NCBI GenBank assembly: GCA_964442355.1
Contig: CAYTZS010000003.1
Location: 22,288 to 86,287 of the forward strand
Length of the DNA: 64,000 nucleotides
Source: UBA6168 sp964442355
GTDB lineage: Bacteria; Bacteroidota; Bacteroidia; Chitinophagales; Saprospiraceae
Direction: 5' to 3'
How positions within the stretch are numbered: position 1 is the first letter of the stretch; each line of letters opens with the position of its first letter. Shown in pieces: positions 17,664-25,678 of the stretch. Under the pieces are notes generated by a model that saw only the letters and a program-made list of their open reading frames with translations, did no database searches and was not told the origin of the DNA. Position numbers and translations under genes: made by a program.

Positions 17664-18938
17664 TTATAAGCCAGTAGTAATGGTTTTTAAGCCACGTTCT
17701 TTTATCAATTCCTTTCTAGCTTCCATTTCCCGGAACAAGCCAATCGGCTCAAGCGCTCCCCCACCCCGCAACCTCGCCTCCGCCACCAGTGCTCGCACAT
17801 CCGTCCGGTAAGCCACCTGTAAAATTTCCTGACAACGAACCGTGTCGTTCTCCAACTGCGCCTCGTTCAGTGCATTGCGGTCAACAAGCAGCGCCTGGGC
17901 ATAGGCAATCTGAATCGCCTCCACCGATTGCAGCAGGTCCTCCAACGGGTCTTTGACGTTGTGTGAAGCATCAATCATCCAGCCCAAATCAGAGGTGTGG
18001 TTCATGCCACGAGCATCCATCCCCTCCACTAACTCATTGAAAATCAGGAACAATTGATACGGCCGGATGCTGCCCACCGTCAAATCATCGTCTCCATATT
18101 TCGAGTCGTTGAAATGGAAGCCGCCGAGCTTGCCCTCCATCAGCAGCAGCGCCACGATTTGTTCGATGTTGGCATTGGGCAGGTGGTGGCCGAGGTCAAC
18201 AAGCGTGTAGGCTTGTTCGCCAAGTTTGTTGGCGTACAGCAGTGATTGGCCCCAATCCCCGACGGTCATGGAGTAGAAATTCGGCTCGAACGCCTTGTAT
18301 TCGATGAACATTTTCCAATTCAAGGGGAGCGCTGCGTAGATTTCCCGGAGGCTGTCCAATGTGTTCTGAAATGCCCTTCGAAAATTGAGTTGGCCGGGAA
18401 AGCACGAACCATCTGACAACCAGACCGTGATAGCCTCCGAGCCGAGTGCCACACCATGTTTTATTACCTCGATATTGTGCTCGATGGCCTGCTGTCGAAC
18501 CGCCTTGTCCACATGCTGCAAGCTGCCAAATTTGTAGCTAAGTGACTGATTCTGTTGGTCTTGGAAGGTATTCGAATTCACTGCATCAAACCTCAACCCA
18601 TGCGAGGCTGCCAGTTCCCGGATAGCTTGCCCATTCTCCGGAATGTCCCACGGGATGTGCAACGAGATAGCACCACTGCTGCGGTTGAGGGCGTGAAGCA
18701 GTCCGACGTCCTCGATTTTTTCCTCCAAACTGCGAGGCTCTCCGCCGCCGGGAAATCGCCCAAAGCGGGTGCCGCCCGTGCCCAGCGCCCACGAGGGGAT
18801 GGCCACTTGGAAGTCCATCAGTTTTTGTAAAATTTCCCGCTCGCCCGTGATTTCGGAAGTGAGGAAGTCGAGCCGCTTTTTGTGCTTCGCAAAATGCTGC
18901 TCGTTGTGGGCTTCGATGTGCTGCTGCGTTATCTTCAT
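17664..18938 (-). CDS. rhaI: L-rhamnose isomerase (RhaI/TIM-barrel type)
   Basis: This 424-aa protein resembles the Pseudomonas stutzeri/Streptomyces-type L-rhamnose isomerase rather than E. coli RhaA. Visible signatures are SWALGTGGTRFGRFPGGGEP near the N-terminus, the metal-ligand segments MFIEYKAFEPNF and TLVDLGHHLPN, and GGFHFNDSKYGDDDLTVGS, whose histidine and aspartates bind the two metal ions. It converts L-rhamnose to L-rhamnulose in the cytoplasm. Its start codon overlaps the end of the mutarotase gene by four bases (ATGA type), a sign of translational coupling, and the kinase follows after 3 bp. The order mutarotase-isomerase-kinase is metabolically exact. Confidence 0.87.
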   Translation of the reverse strand: MKITQQHIEAHNEQHFAKHKKRLDFLTSEITGEREILQKLMDFQVAIPSWALGTGGTRFGRFPGGGEPRSLEEKIEDVGLLHALNRSSGAISLHIPWDIPENGQAIRELAASHGLRFDAVNSNTFQDQQNQSLSYKFGSLQHVDKAVRQQAIEHNIEVIKHGVALGSEAITVWLSDGSCFPGQLNFRRAFQNTLDSLREIYAALPLNWKMFIEYKAFEPNFYSMTVGDWGQSLLYANKLGEQAYTLVDLGHHLPNANIEQIVALLLMEGKLGGFHFNDSKYGDDDLTVGSIRPYQLFLIFNELVEGMDARGMNHTSDLGWMIDASHNVKDPLEDLLQSVEAIQIAYAQALLVDRNALNEAQLENDTVRCQEILQVAYRTDVRALVAEARLRGGGALEPIGLFREMEARKELIKERGLKTITTGL

Positions 18939-19249
18939 GGCAGAAAAAAGACTTCTTTGAGTGGTGTTGAAACGGGTGAATTGTCAGAGTTGGCGTCCAT
19001 GATATCGCTCATGTGCGCCCACCAGCGCTGCATGACGGGGTGTTTGGGCAAATCGTTGAGGGCAGCCGGGACATCCACATCCATCACACCAAAAAGCGTG
19101 TAGGTTTCTTCGTCGAGGAAAATGGAGTAGTTTCGGATGCCTGTGCTGCGCAACAGTTCAGCCAGCTCCGGCCAGAGCGCATCGTGGCGGCGCTTGTATT
19201 CCTCGGCTTGACCGGGGTGAAGGTGCATTTTGAAGGCTTTTCTTTCCAT
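18935..19249 (-). CDS. rhaM: L-rhamnose mutarotase
   Basis: The protein is 104 aa, the normal length for RhaM. It has the family residues KMHLHPGQAEEYKRRHDALWPEL, the NYSIFLDEETYTLFGVMDV core and the terminal WWAHMSDIM element that lines the sugar site. RhaM interconverts alpha- and beta-L-rhamnose and so feeds the isomerase. It overlaps the isomerase gene by four bases and begins 5 bp after the fused aldolase/dehydrogenase. Recognition is straightforward. Confidence 0.93.
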   Translation of the reverse strand: MERKAFKMHLHPGQAEEYKRRHDALWPELAELLRSTGIRNYSIFLDEETYTLFGVMDVDVPAALNDLPKHPVMQRWWAHMSDIMDANSDNSPVSTPLKEVFFLP

Positions 19250-19254
19250 AATTT

Positions 19255-21366
19255 TTACCTTAAAAAACCCATTGCCACCCCACCATCCACGTTCAGTGCA
19301 TTGCCCGTGCTCTTGTTCAACAGCCCGCCCACGAGAACAAAAACCGCATTCGCAATGTCCTCCGGCAAAATGATTTCACCAAGCAAAGTCCGCTTGGCGT
19401 AGTAGGCGGGCAGTTCCTCCACCGTCACGCCGTAAGCCTTCGCACGGCCCTCCGCCCAGCCGCCCGCCCAGATGTTCGAGCCAGCAATGACGGCGTCTGG
19501 GTTCACCATGTTCACCCGGATTTTGTCGGGGCCAAGCTCGGCAGCGAGCAGGCGGGTGATATGCGCTTGGGCAGCCTTCGCCGCGCCGTAGCCCACGTTG
19601 TTCGGGCCAGCCACCACGGCGTTTTTGCTCACGATATTCACGATGTCGCCGCCGAAACCCTGCTTGCGCATCACGGCCACACCAGCTTGCGAGACGAGGA
19701 ACTGCCCCTTCACGAGGATATCCTGCAACTTGTCCCAGTCCCCGACACTGTGCTCCAAAATGCCCTTCGAGATGCTGATGCCCGCATTGTTCACCACCAT
19801 ATCCACCCCGCCGAAGGCAAGGCAGGCGGCCTCGAATGCCTCGGCTACGGAGTTGGAATTGGTGACGTTCAACAGTGTCGTGGCAACCGTGTCCTTGCCG
19901 AAGGACCCCAAAAAATCCGTTTTCGCTTCCGTCAAACGTGCCTCGTCCACATCGTTCAACACTAAGCAAGCACCCTCGGCAGCCAGTTTTTTGGCGGTCG
20001 CCAAACCGATGCCGCCGCCGCTACCCGTCACGAGCGCCACTCGCCCGGAAAGTGGTTTTGGCTTGGGCATGCGCTGCAATTTCGCCTCCTCCAGCAGCCA
20101 ATATTCGATGTCGAAAGCCTCTTGCCTGGGCAGCGCCGTGTACTCTGAAATGGCCTCTGCGCCTCGCATCACGTTGATGGCGTTGATGTAAAACTCGGCG
20201 GCCACACGGGCGGTCTGTTTGTCTTTCGCAAAGGTGAACATGCCCACGCCGGGGTACAGGATGACCACCGGATTGGGGTCACGCATTGCCGGGGAATTTG
20301 AGTGCTTACAGGTGTCGTAGTAAGCGGCGTACTCGACCCGGTATTTTTCAAATTGTGGGGTCAAGATTTCCGAAGTCTTCGAGACTTCGAAAATCTGTGC
20401 GTTCGGAGAAAGTTGCAAAACCAGCGGCTGAATCTTCGTCCGCAGGAAGTGGTCGGGGCAGCTCGTGCCCAACGGGGCGAGGCGGTCGAGGTCGTTGGAA
20501 TTGATGAATTCGAGTACCCGCTCGTCGTCCGTGAAATGCCCAATCATCCTTCGCTCACTCGAACAAAAGCCCCGTAGGATTGGCGCAAGCGAAGCAGCTT
20601 GTTTCTTACGGGCTTCACTATCAAGGCTTTCCACTTTGGCTCCGCCAAAAACAGGGCGGCTTTTCCCCAGCCTATTTTCGATAAAAACACTGGCCTGCTC
20701 AATGACCTCCAAGCTGTTGAGATAGCACTCCTTTGAGGTGTCGCCCCAAGTGAAAAGCCCGTGCCCACCCAGCACGATACCCCGAATCCCAGGGTTTTCA
20801 GCGAGGCATTTTTCGAGTTGAAGGGCAAGGTCAAAGCCGGGTCGCTGCCAAGGCACCCAGCCCATCTTGTCGCCCCAGATTTCCTTCGTAATAGCCCGGC
20901 TGTCCTTTGCGGCAGCGATAGCAATGGCGGCATCGGGGTGTAGGTGGTCAATATGCTTGAACGGCAACAGCCCGTGCAGCGGCGTGTCAATGCTGGGGGC
21001 GGCGCTGTCGAGGTCGTAGAGGCAGTGCAGTTGCAACCCCACGATTTCATCCTCGAACTCGATGCCTCGGTAACGGTTCTTGAGCTGGTGCAGCTTCTCG
21101 ACGTACAGCCCGGCGATACCTTTGCGGGTCAGTGTGCCGATGTCGCCGCCGGAGCCTTTTACCCACATCACCTCTACTTCCTTGCCAGTCAGCGGGTCTC
21201 GCTCAATGGTCTTGCAGGAGGTGTTGCCGCCGCCGTAATTGGTGATGCGGAGGTCGGCCCCGAGGATGTTGGAGCGATAGAGGAACAGGGCGATTTGGTC
21301 GTCGCCGAGGGTGGCGGCGTAGGCATCGTCCCAGAGGTAGTTGACGTGATTGAAATTTGACTTCAT
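19255..21366 (-). CDS. Bifunctional rhamnulose-1-phosphate aldolase/L-lactaldehyde dehydrogenase
   Basis: The ATG at 21366 gives 703 aa; eight extra upstream residues would come from repeat DNA and are rejected. Residues ~1-420 are a class II aldolase/adducin-like domain with the zinc and phosphate motifs ITNYGGGNTSCK, HPDAAIAIAAAKDS and GIVLGGHGLFTWGDTS. Residues ~440-703 are a short-chain dehydrogenase: ALVTGSGGGIGLATAKKLAA binds NAD and GYGAAKAAQ holds the catalytic YxxxK. This fusion splits L-rhamnulose-1-P into DHAP and L-lactaldehyde and oxidises the latter to L-lactate. It is the aldolase-dehydrogenase form of rhamnose catabolism known from Bacillus, Alphaproteobacteria and Bacteroidota. 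An iterated hairpin begins 12 bp upstream of its start. Confidence 0.9.
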   Translation of the reverse strand: MKSNFNHVNYLWDDAYAATLGDDQIALFLYRSNILGADLRITNYGGGNTSCKTIERDPLTGKEVEVMWVKGSGGDIGTLTRKGIAGLYVEKLHQLKNRYRGIEFEDEIVGLQLHCLYDLDSAAPSIDTPLHGLLPFKHIDHLHPDAAIAIAAAKDSRAITKEIWGDKMGWVPWQRPGFDLALQLEKCLAENPGIRGIVLGGHGLFTWGDTSKECYLNSLEVIEQASVFIENRLGKSRPVFGGAKVESLDSEARKKQAASLAPILRGFCSSERRMIGHFTDDERVLEFINSNDLDRLAPLGTSCPDHFLRTKIQPLVLQLSPNAQIFEVSKTSEILTPQFEKYRVEYAAYYDTCKHSNSPAMRDPNPVVILYPGVGMFTFAKDKQTARVAAEFYINAINVMRGAEAISEYTALPRQEAFDIEYWLLEEAKLQRMPKPKPLSGRVALVTGSGGGIGLATAKKLAAEGACLVLNDVDEARLTEAKTDFLGSFGKDTVATTLLNVTNSNSVAEAFEAACLAFGGVDMVVNNAGISISKGILEHSVGDWDKLQDILVKGQFLVSQAGVAVMRKQGFGGDIVNIVSKNAVVAGPNNVGYGAAKAAQAHITRLLAAELGPDKIRVNMVNPDAVIAGSNIWAGGWAEGRAKAYGVTVEELPAYYAKRTLLGEIILPEDIANAVFVLVGGLLNKSTGNALNVDGGVAMGFLR

Positions 21367-21378
21367 AAAATCTGTGTC

Positions 21379-21445
21379 ATCCGTGTCCAATCCGTGTCAT
21401 CCGTGTGCTTCAAAGGAACACGGATGACACGGATTAGACACGGAT
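21379..21445 (-). repeat. Iterated-oligomer hairpin A
   Basis: The 28-base arms 21379-21406 and 21418-21445 match at 27 positions around an 11-base loop. Each arm is built of repeats of the 9-mer ATCCGTGTC or its complement, with a degenerate extra unit at 21370. In the minus direction it begins one base after the GxxExxY stop codon and ends just before the aldolase start. Confidence 0.85.
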
Positions 21446-21446
21446 T

Positions 21447-21833
21447 TTATTTGAGATTAGGCTTGAGTTCGTTGGCGTACACTTTTCTTCGGATTTCTGG
21501 TTTTTTGCCAAAATTCAGCAGCAAACCGACCTCAATTTCGGTTCCCCTCAAGTAGTTGATAAGCTGGGCTTCATGCTCTTCTATCAGTACTTCCGCCGCT
21601 TTCAACTCAAGTATTACTTCATCATTTACTACTAAATCGGCGATGTATTCTCCAACTTGCACACCCCTGAACCACAATTTGATTTTGCGGTTTGCCTCAA
21701 CTTGTAATCCTGCTTCACCAAGTGCGAGATAGAAAGCGTTCTGATAAACACGTTCCAAGAACCCGTATCCCAATTCGTTGTAAACCTGATAGAAAACCTT
21801 GATTACTTGGTTGGTTAATGCCTCACTTTTCAT
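21447..21833 (-). CDS. GxxExxY family protein (PD-(D/E)XK nuclease-like)
   Basis: The ATG at 21833 gives 128 aa. The longer in-frame N-terminus (MQLRNTDDTDET...) is merely translated repeat DNA. The family signature GYGFLERVYQNAF is exact for G-x-x-E-x-x-Y. Further on, YIADLVVNDEVILELKA supplies an aspartate and an E-x-K arrangement as in PD-(D/E)XK nucleases, to which this family is usually related. The cellular role of GxxExxY proteins is not established to my knowledge. The gene interrupts a rhamnose operon with which it shares no obvious function, and both of its borders are hairpins of the same 9-mer. Cargo of a repeat element, or a protein acting on such hairpins, are both possible. Confidence 0.88.
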   Translation of the reverse strand: MKSEALTNQVIKVFYQVYNELGYGFLERVYQNAFYLALGEAGLQVEANRKIKLWFRGVQVGEYIADLVVNDEVILELKAAEVLIEEHEAQLINYLRGTEIEVGLLLNFGKKPEIRRKVYANELKPNLK

Positions 21834-21847
21834 AGTATGATTCGTGC

Positions 21848-21918
21848 AAATCCGTGTCTCATCCGTGTCATCTGTGTTCCTAAGTTGCACACGGATGACA
21901 CGGATGAGACACGGATTT
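21848..21918 (-). repeat. Iterated-oligomer hairpin B
   Basis: The 30-base arms 21848-21877 and 21889-21918 match at 29 positions around an 11-base loop. The units are again ATCCGTGTC-like. In the minus direction the hairpin begins directly after the permease stop codon (21919-21921) and ends 14 bases before the GxxExxY start. Confidence 0.87.
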
Positions 21919-23307
21919 TTATTTTTTCTGCATCCATTTGCTCAACACCAAGTACAGCACCCCGCACCCCACCCAAGCTGGCAGCGTGAGGAACGACAGG
22001 AACACCCCCTGCGATTTTGACACAAAATAAAACAGCCCGCCGCTCAATGCCCAGGCCAGCAGCACCGCCACGTTGAATGAGATGCCCGCCTTTTCCGCAT
22101 AGTTTTTCACCACGCCGAACCGCTCGGCGAAGAAATGCTCGAATACGATGACCGCTCCTACGGGGGCGAGGATGAACCCGTACACCGCCACAAAGTCCAG
22201 CAGCTTCATGGCGAAGGCGGGGAAAAGGCCTGCAATGGTGGCCACCGTGCCTGCGATGACCGTTGCCCACGTGGTGCTCACCTTCGGCAAAATCGCCTGA
22301 AACGCAAGGCCGGAGCGGTAAATCGTAGGATTGGCGGTCGTCCAGCCAGCGAGGATGACGGTCAGGATGCCGAGAATTCCGATGGCATTGTAGGCCAATG
22401 GGCCGGGCGCTACGGGAGGTGCAGTGCCATTGGCAAGCATGGCGGCGGCTTCGGGCGTTTTGATGAAGGCGGCATAGAGCAAAGCCGCCGCAATCCAGGC
22501 CATGTAGTGTCCGATGTACATGCCTGCAGCGGTCGTCCAGCCAGCTTTTGCGCTTTTTGCGAAGCGGAAAACCGAAAGGTCGCTCATGCCGATGTGCATG
22601 GCCGCATTGCAGAACCACGACCAAATGACGACATGCCAAAACGTGTATTTTATCTGTCCGGGGAACGGCTCCCCGCCCTCGCCCCAGATGTCCCAGAACT
22701 CGCCGAAACTGCCAACGCCCAATTGCCGCAAGGCCGCAAAGCCCGCCAGTAAAAAGCCCAGCACGATGATGGGCGACATGAAATTGGCGGCTTTCGCAAC
22801 GGTGTTATAGCCCTTGGCGGCGATGAACGTGAACAGTGCACCCAATGCCAAAACGATGACCACCCAAGTCACGCCATTGGGCATGGTGTCCGTCAGCTTG
22901 GGCATTTCCATGTTGAACGGGATGCCGACCGCCGTGGCGGAGACGGTAATCATCGAGCCAGCGAGGAAGCAGAACAGGATGCCGTTGGCGAGGTTATAAA
23001 ACGTGACGAGGCGCTTTCCACAGATTTTTTCCAACTGAAAATACAGTGTCAGGCGGTGCTTCACGGCGATTTCGGCGGTGAGAAAACGCCACGACAGCAC
23101 GGCGAGAAAGTTGCCCAAAAGCAGCCCCACGATGAGGTCGAAGGCGCTCACCCCCGCCGTCAGGAACAGCGGACCGATGACGAATTCCGTCCCGGCGGCA
23201 TGTTCCCCGGCGTACATGCCGAGGAAGCTTTTCCAGCTTTTCCAGTGCGTGGCGGGCACGGGTTCCCGCTCGAATTCTTCGGTTTGGACTTGTTTTTCGT
23301 CTTGCAT
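21919..23307 (-). CDS. NCS1-like (cytosine/purine permease-type) membrane transporter
   Basis: The 462-aa protein has about twelve hydrophobic segments beginning near residue 25 (SFLGMYAGEHAAGTEFVIGPLFLTAGVSAF). The overall plan and GAS-type first helix recall nucleobase-cation symport family 1 permeases. Examples of membrane spans are FYNLANGILFCFLAGSMITV, WVVIVLALGALFTFIA and AVYGFILAPVGAVIVFEHFF. It sits inside the rhamnose operon between the esterase and the aldolase, and no RhaT- or MFS-type sugar carrier is present. It is thus the best candidate for rhamnose uptake across the inner membrane, by position alone. A nucleobase or related substrate cannot be excluded. Confidence 0.75.
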   Translation of the reverse strand: MQDEKQVQTEEFEREPVPATHWKSWKSFLGMYAGEHAAGTEFVIGPLFLTAGVSAFDLIVGLLLGNFLAVLSWRFLTAEIAVKHRLTLYFQLEKICGKRLVTFYNLANGILFCFLAGSMITVSATAVGIPFNMEMPKLTDTMPNGVTWVVIVLALGALFTFIAAKGYNTVAKAANFMSPIIVLGFLLAGFAALRQLGVGSFGEFWDIWGEGGEPFPGQIKYTFWHVVIWSWFCNAAMHIGMSDLSVFRFAKSAKAGWTTAAGMYIGHYMAWIAAALLYAAFIKTPEAAAMLANGTAPPVAPGPLAYNAIGILGILTVILAGWTTANPTIYRSGLAFQAILPKVSTTWATVIAGTVATIAGLFPAFAMKLLDFVAVYGFILAPVGAVIVFEHFFAERFGVVKNYAEKAGISFNVAVLLAWALSGGLFYFVSKSQGVFLSFLTLPAWVGCGVLYLVLSKWMQKK

Positions 23308-23340
23308 CTTGGTTGGTTTTGCTTCGCAAAAATGATGTCC

Positions 23341-24219
23341 CTACTTCTTCAACCAGCCGTGGCTATCCAGCCAAAGGCCGAAAGCATCCAGCCATTTGTC
23401 GCTGGGCAGCCCCTGTTTTTTAGCCCCGAAGCCGTGGCCGCCTTTCTCGTAAAGGTGTAGCTCGACAGGCTTCCCGGCAGCGTTCCATTTCTTGAAAATA
23501 TCGGCACTCTGGTTTTGGAACCCAAAAACATCATCGGCAGAGCAGACTACGAAAAGCGGCATGGCATCGTTGGGTACGGGCGTGCTGTCGTCCCGTTGCA
23601 ACGCAGAATAAACGGGCACTGCAAAATCGGGCCTACTGGCTGGCGAATGGTCGTACACCACGCCACCGACCACGCCACCGCCCGCTGAAAAGCCGATGAT
23701 GCCAATCTGGTCGGGCTTTACACTGTACTCAGCAGCATGGCTGCGCACGTACTCGATGGCTGCCCGCCCGTCGGCCACAGCCAACGGGATGACAGCACCA
23801 ACTTTTTTCATAAACGATCCCCGGTCGCCCACGGCCTGCATGAACTCGGCAGTGGCATCCTCGCCCGATGGCGCAAGGCGGTATTTCAGTACAAAAGCTG
23901 CGATGCCTTGCTTTGCTGCCCATTCGGCCACCCAGATGCCTTCGCTGTTGATGCTGTGCGCCATGTAGCCGCCGCCCGGTGCGATGATTAGCGCCGTGCC
24001 GTTGGCAATGGCGGGGTCGGGCAGGTAGGCGGTCAGTGTGGGTTTGGAGACGTTGGTGACGACTTCCGTTTGCCAGATTTGGCTGAAATACTGCCGCTCC
24101 GGGTTGTCCCATTTGATGTCGGTCGGGGTCGGGGTGGATTGGAGGTTGATGACTTTTTGGGAGAAAGCTGGGGCGATGAAGCCGAGCAGTAAAGCGAGAA
24201 CTGTTAGTAAGTTTTTCAT
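23341..24219 (-). CDS. Secreted alpha/beta-hydrolase, probable carbohydrate esterase
   Basis: A signal peptide (MKNLLTVLALLLGFIAPAFS) precedes an alpha/beta-hydrolase domain of about 270 aa. The oxyanion motif IIAPGGGYMAHS is followed by the nucleophile elbow GFSAGGG. The acid lies in VCSADDVFG and the histidine in EKGGHGFG. This arrangement resembles acetylxylan esterases and feruloyl esterases found in polysaccharide loci. It is 33 bp upstream of the permease gene and 47 bp downstream of the GH140-type gene. It probably removes acetyl groups from a rhamnose-rich glycan in the periplasm. The exact ester is not known. Confidence 0.82.
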   Translation of the reverse strand: MKNLLTVLALLLGFIAPAFSQKVINLQSTPTPTDIKWDNPERQYFSQIWQTEVVTNVSKPTLTAYLPDPAIANGTALIIAPGGGYMAHSINSEGIWVAEWAAKQGIAAFVLKYRLAPSGEDATAEFMQAVGDRGSFMKKVGAVIPLAVADGRAAIEYVRSHAAEYSVKPDQIGIIGFSAGGGVVGGVVYDHSPASRPDFAVPVYSALQRDDSTPVPNDAMPLFVVCSADDVFGFQNQSADIFKKWNAAGKPVELHLYEKGGHGFGAKKQGLPSDKWLDAFGLWLDSHGWLKK

Positions 24220-24266
24220 TTTTCAAAGTGTTTGATGAATGCCGAAGCTACACCGCACGATAGGTT

Positions 24267-25673
24267 TTACAAACCCGGCACCGTGTATTTTTTATCTGTG
24301 TCGTCCAATATCAGCACAAGGTCAGTGCGGTGGTCAGGCACAGGTGACCAAACGTAGGGCGGTGCGAAAGTCTGCCAGCCTTTGTTGTCGAAAATGCCGA
24401 TATTCGTTGCCTTACCGGTACGTGGGTCGAACCAATTTGCACTGATTTTCTTTCCCGAAATTTTGCCCATGTTCACCGTGACAGGCAGCCCGTGCGAGGT
24501 GTATATGAACGCAAACCCATCGCCCCGAATGGCCGAAATATGGTCAAAAGCATTGTTGCCCTCGCTTTGCAACATGGACTGGTCGGGCGTTCTTCCGTTG
24601 GCTGGTCGGCTTTCCATCAATATTTTCAGATGCCGTAGTTGGTTGGCAGCGGGCAGGTCGAGGGCATCCTGCCAACGGTGCAGGTCAGCAAAGAAATGCT
24701 CACCTTTTTCAGAGAAAAAAATCACCGATGCACTGCCATAGGTATGCCCGCAAGCCCCGGCGAACACGCTTTGGTAGGCTGCCCGGCGCACGTCCCAGGC
24801 ACTAGCGTAGCCCAAGTTTTTGGCGTCAAAGCAAACGGGCATCTCCTCGTAAATCGCTTCACCGTTCAGAAAGGGCTTGGTCGGCTGCTTTTTCCAATCC
24901 GATTCCATGCGCTGCCAGACGGGCGTGTCGTCGCAGTGGCCAGTTTGCAACATGTTCATATCCAGCCAGTTGTCATCGTGAAACCAGCGTGACGACGATG
25001 CCTCGATACGCTCCGGTTGTGGATGGAAAGTCATCAGCGCCCGCTCATTTCCGCCAACGCCCTCGGCCACGCCAGCCGCCATTGCCCGCCAAACGGCCAC
25101 GTCGTGCGAGCCGTCACGTGGGTCACGGTCGCCACCGATGACCCAAATGATGTTGGTGCGGTTGCGGTAGCGGCTGCCAATCCATTTGCCATAAATCTTG
25201 GCGTTTTCAGCATTGAAAATCTCAGGGCCTACGCCCCAGCGGTCCTTGAAAACCTTGTCGCCCCAAGTGGGCAGCAGGGCGATATAAAGCCCGTGCTCCG
25301 CCGCCATGTCAATCAGCGTATCCATGTAGCGGAAGTAGGCATCGTTGGGCTGCGTCGGGTCGGCGTTGCGGAGCGGCAGGTCGCCGTTGCGGTTGGGCAC
25401 GTTCAGCACATCAAGTTCGGCCAGTGCCACGGCTTGAATGACGTTGAAACCCTGCTCCGCCCGCTTCTTGAAATACGCTTCAGCCTCCGCTTTTTTGGTG
25501 CGGTGAAACAGTTCCCAAGCCGTGTCGCCGAGCCAAAAGAAAGGCTTGCCATCTGCTGTGACGAGGTGGCGGGCATCCTCGCTGACTTTTAAGGATGGCA
25601 ATTGCGCCCATGAATTTAGGCCAAAAAACAGGAGCGAAATGACAGCAAAAAAATTCAGCAACTTGGGTTCCAT
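24267..25673 (-). CDS. DUF4038 glycoside hydrolase, GH140-type (apiosidase-like)
   Basis: The ATG at 25673 provides a signal peptide (FFAVISLLFFGLNSWAQ) and 468 aa. The catalytic (beta/alpha)8 domain shows the DUF4038 pattern: FFWLGDTAWELFHRT, GFNVIQAVALAE, LPTWGDK, IIWVIGGDRDPRDG and PFLNGEAIYEE, with candidate catalytic acids in the GGDRD and NGEAIYE segments. The last ~90 residues form a small beta domain (NWFDPRTGKATNIG ... PDHRTDLVLILDD), the putative collagen-binding-like domain of the family. GH140 includes endo-apiosidases acting on rhamnogalacturonan II. It ends 47 bp before the esterase and starts 5 bp after the fusion gene. Related DUF4038 proteins may have other substrates. Confidence 0.82.
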   Translation of the reverse strand: MEPKLLNFFAVISLLFFGLNSWAQLPSLKVSEDARHLVTADGKPFFWLGDTAWELFHRTKKAEAEAYFKKRAEQGFNVIQAVALAELDVLNVPNRNGDLPLRNADPTQPNDAYFRYMDTLIDMAAEHGLYIALLPTWGDKVFKDRWGVGPEIFNAENAKIYGKWIGSRYRNRTNIIWVIGGDRDPRDGSHDVAVWRAMAAGVAEGVGGNERALMTFHPQPERIEASSSRWFHDDNWLDMNMLQTGHCDDTPVWQRMESDWKKQPTKPFLNGEAIYEEMPVCFDAKNLGYASAWDVRRAAYQSVFAGACGHTYGSASVIFFSEKGEHFFADLHRWQDALDLPAANQLRHLKILMESRPANGRTPDQSMLQSEGNNAFDHISAIRGDGFAFIYTSHGLPVTVNMGKISGKKISANWFDPRTGKATNIGIFDNKGWQTFAPPYVWSPVPDHRTDLVLILDDTDKKYTVPGL

Positions 25674-25678
25674 TTTGT

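Larger units (their letters stand above)
21379..21918 (-). mobile_element. Candidate hairpin-bracketed GxxExxY cassette
   Basis: A 387-bp GxxExxY gene is flanked on both sides by near-perfect hairpins made of the same 9-mer, both with 11-base loops. The 540-bp unit fills the space between the permease stop and the aldolase start in an otherwise tightly spaced rhamnose operon. No transposase and no clear target duplication are seen. Mobility is inferred from layout only. Confidence 0.35.

Noticed and set aside
19376..19969. Long minus-strand frame inside the aldolase/dehydrogenase gene
   Set aside because: It is an out-of-frame shadow with an arginine/glycine-rich, family-less translation; the dehydrogenase frame has clear motifs.
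21834..21890. N-terminal extension of the GxxExxY protein (MQLRNTDDTDETRIC...)
   Set aside because: It is a translation of hairpin B repeat DNA; the ATG at 21833 gives the family's normal N-terminus.
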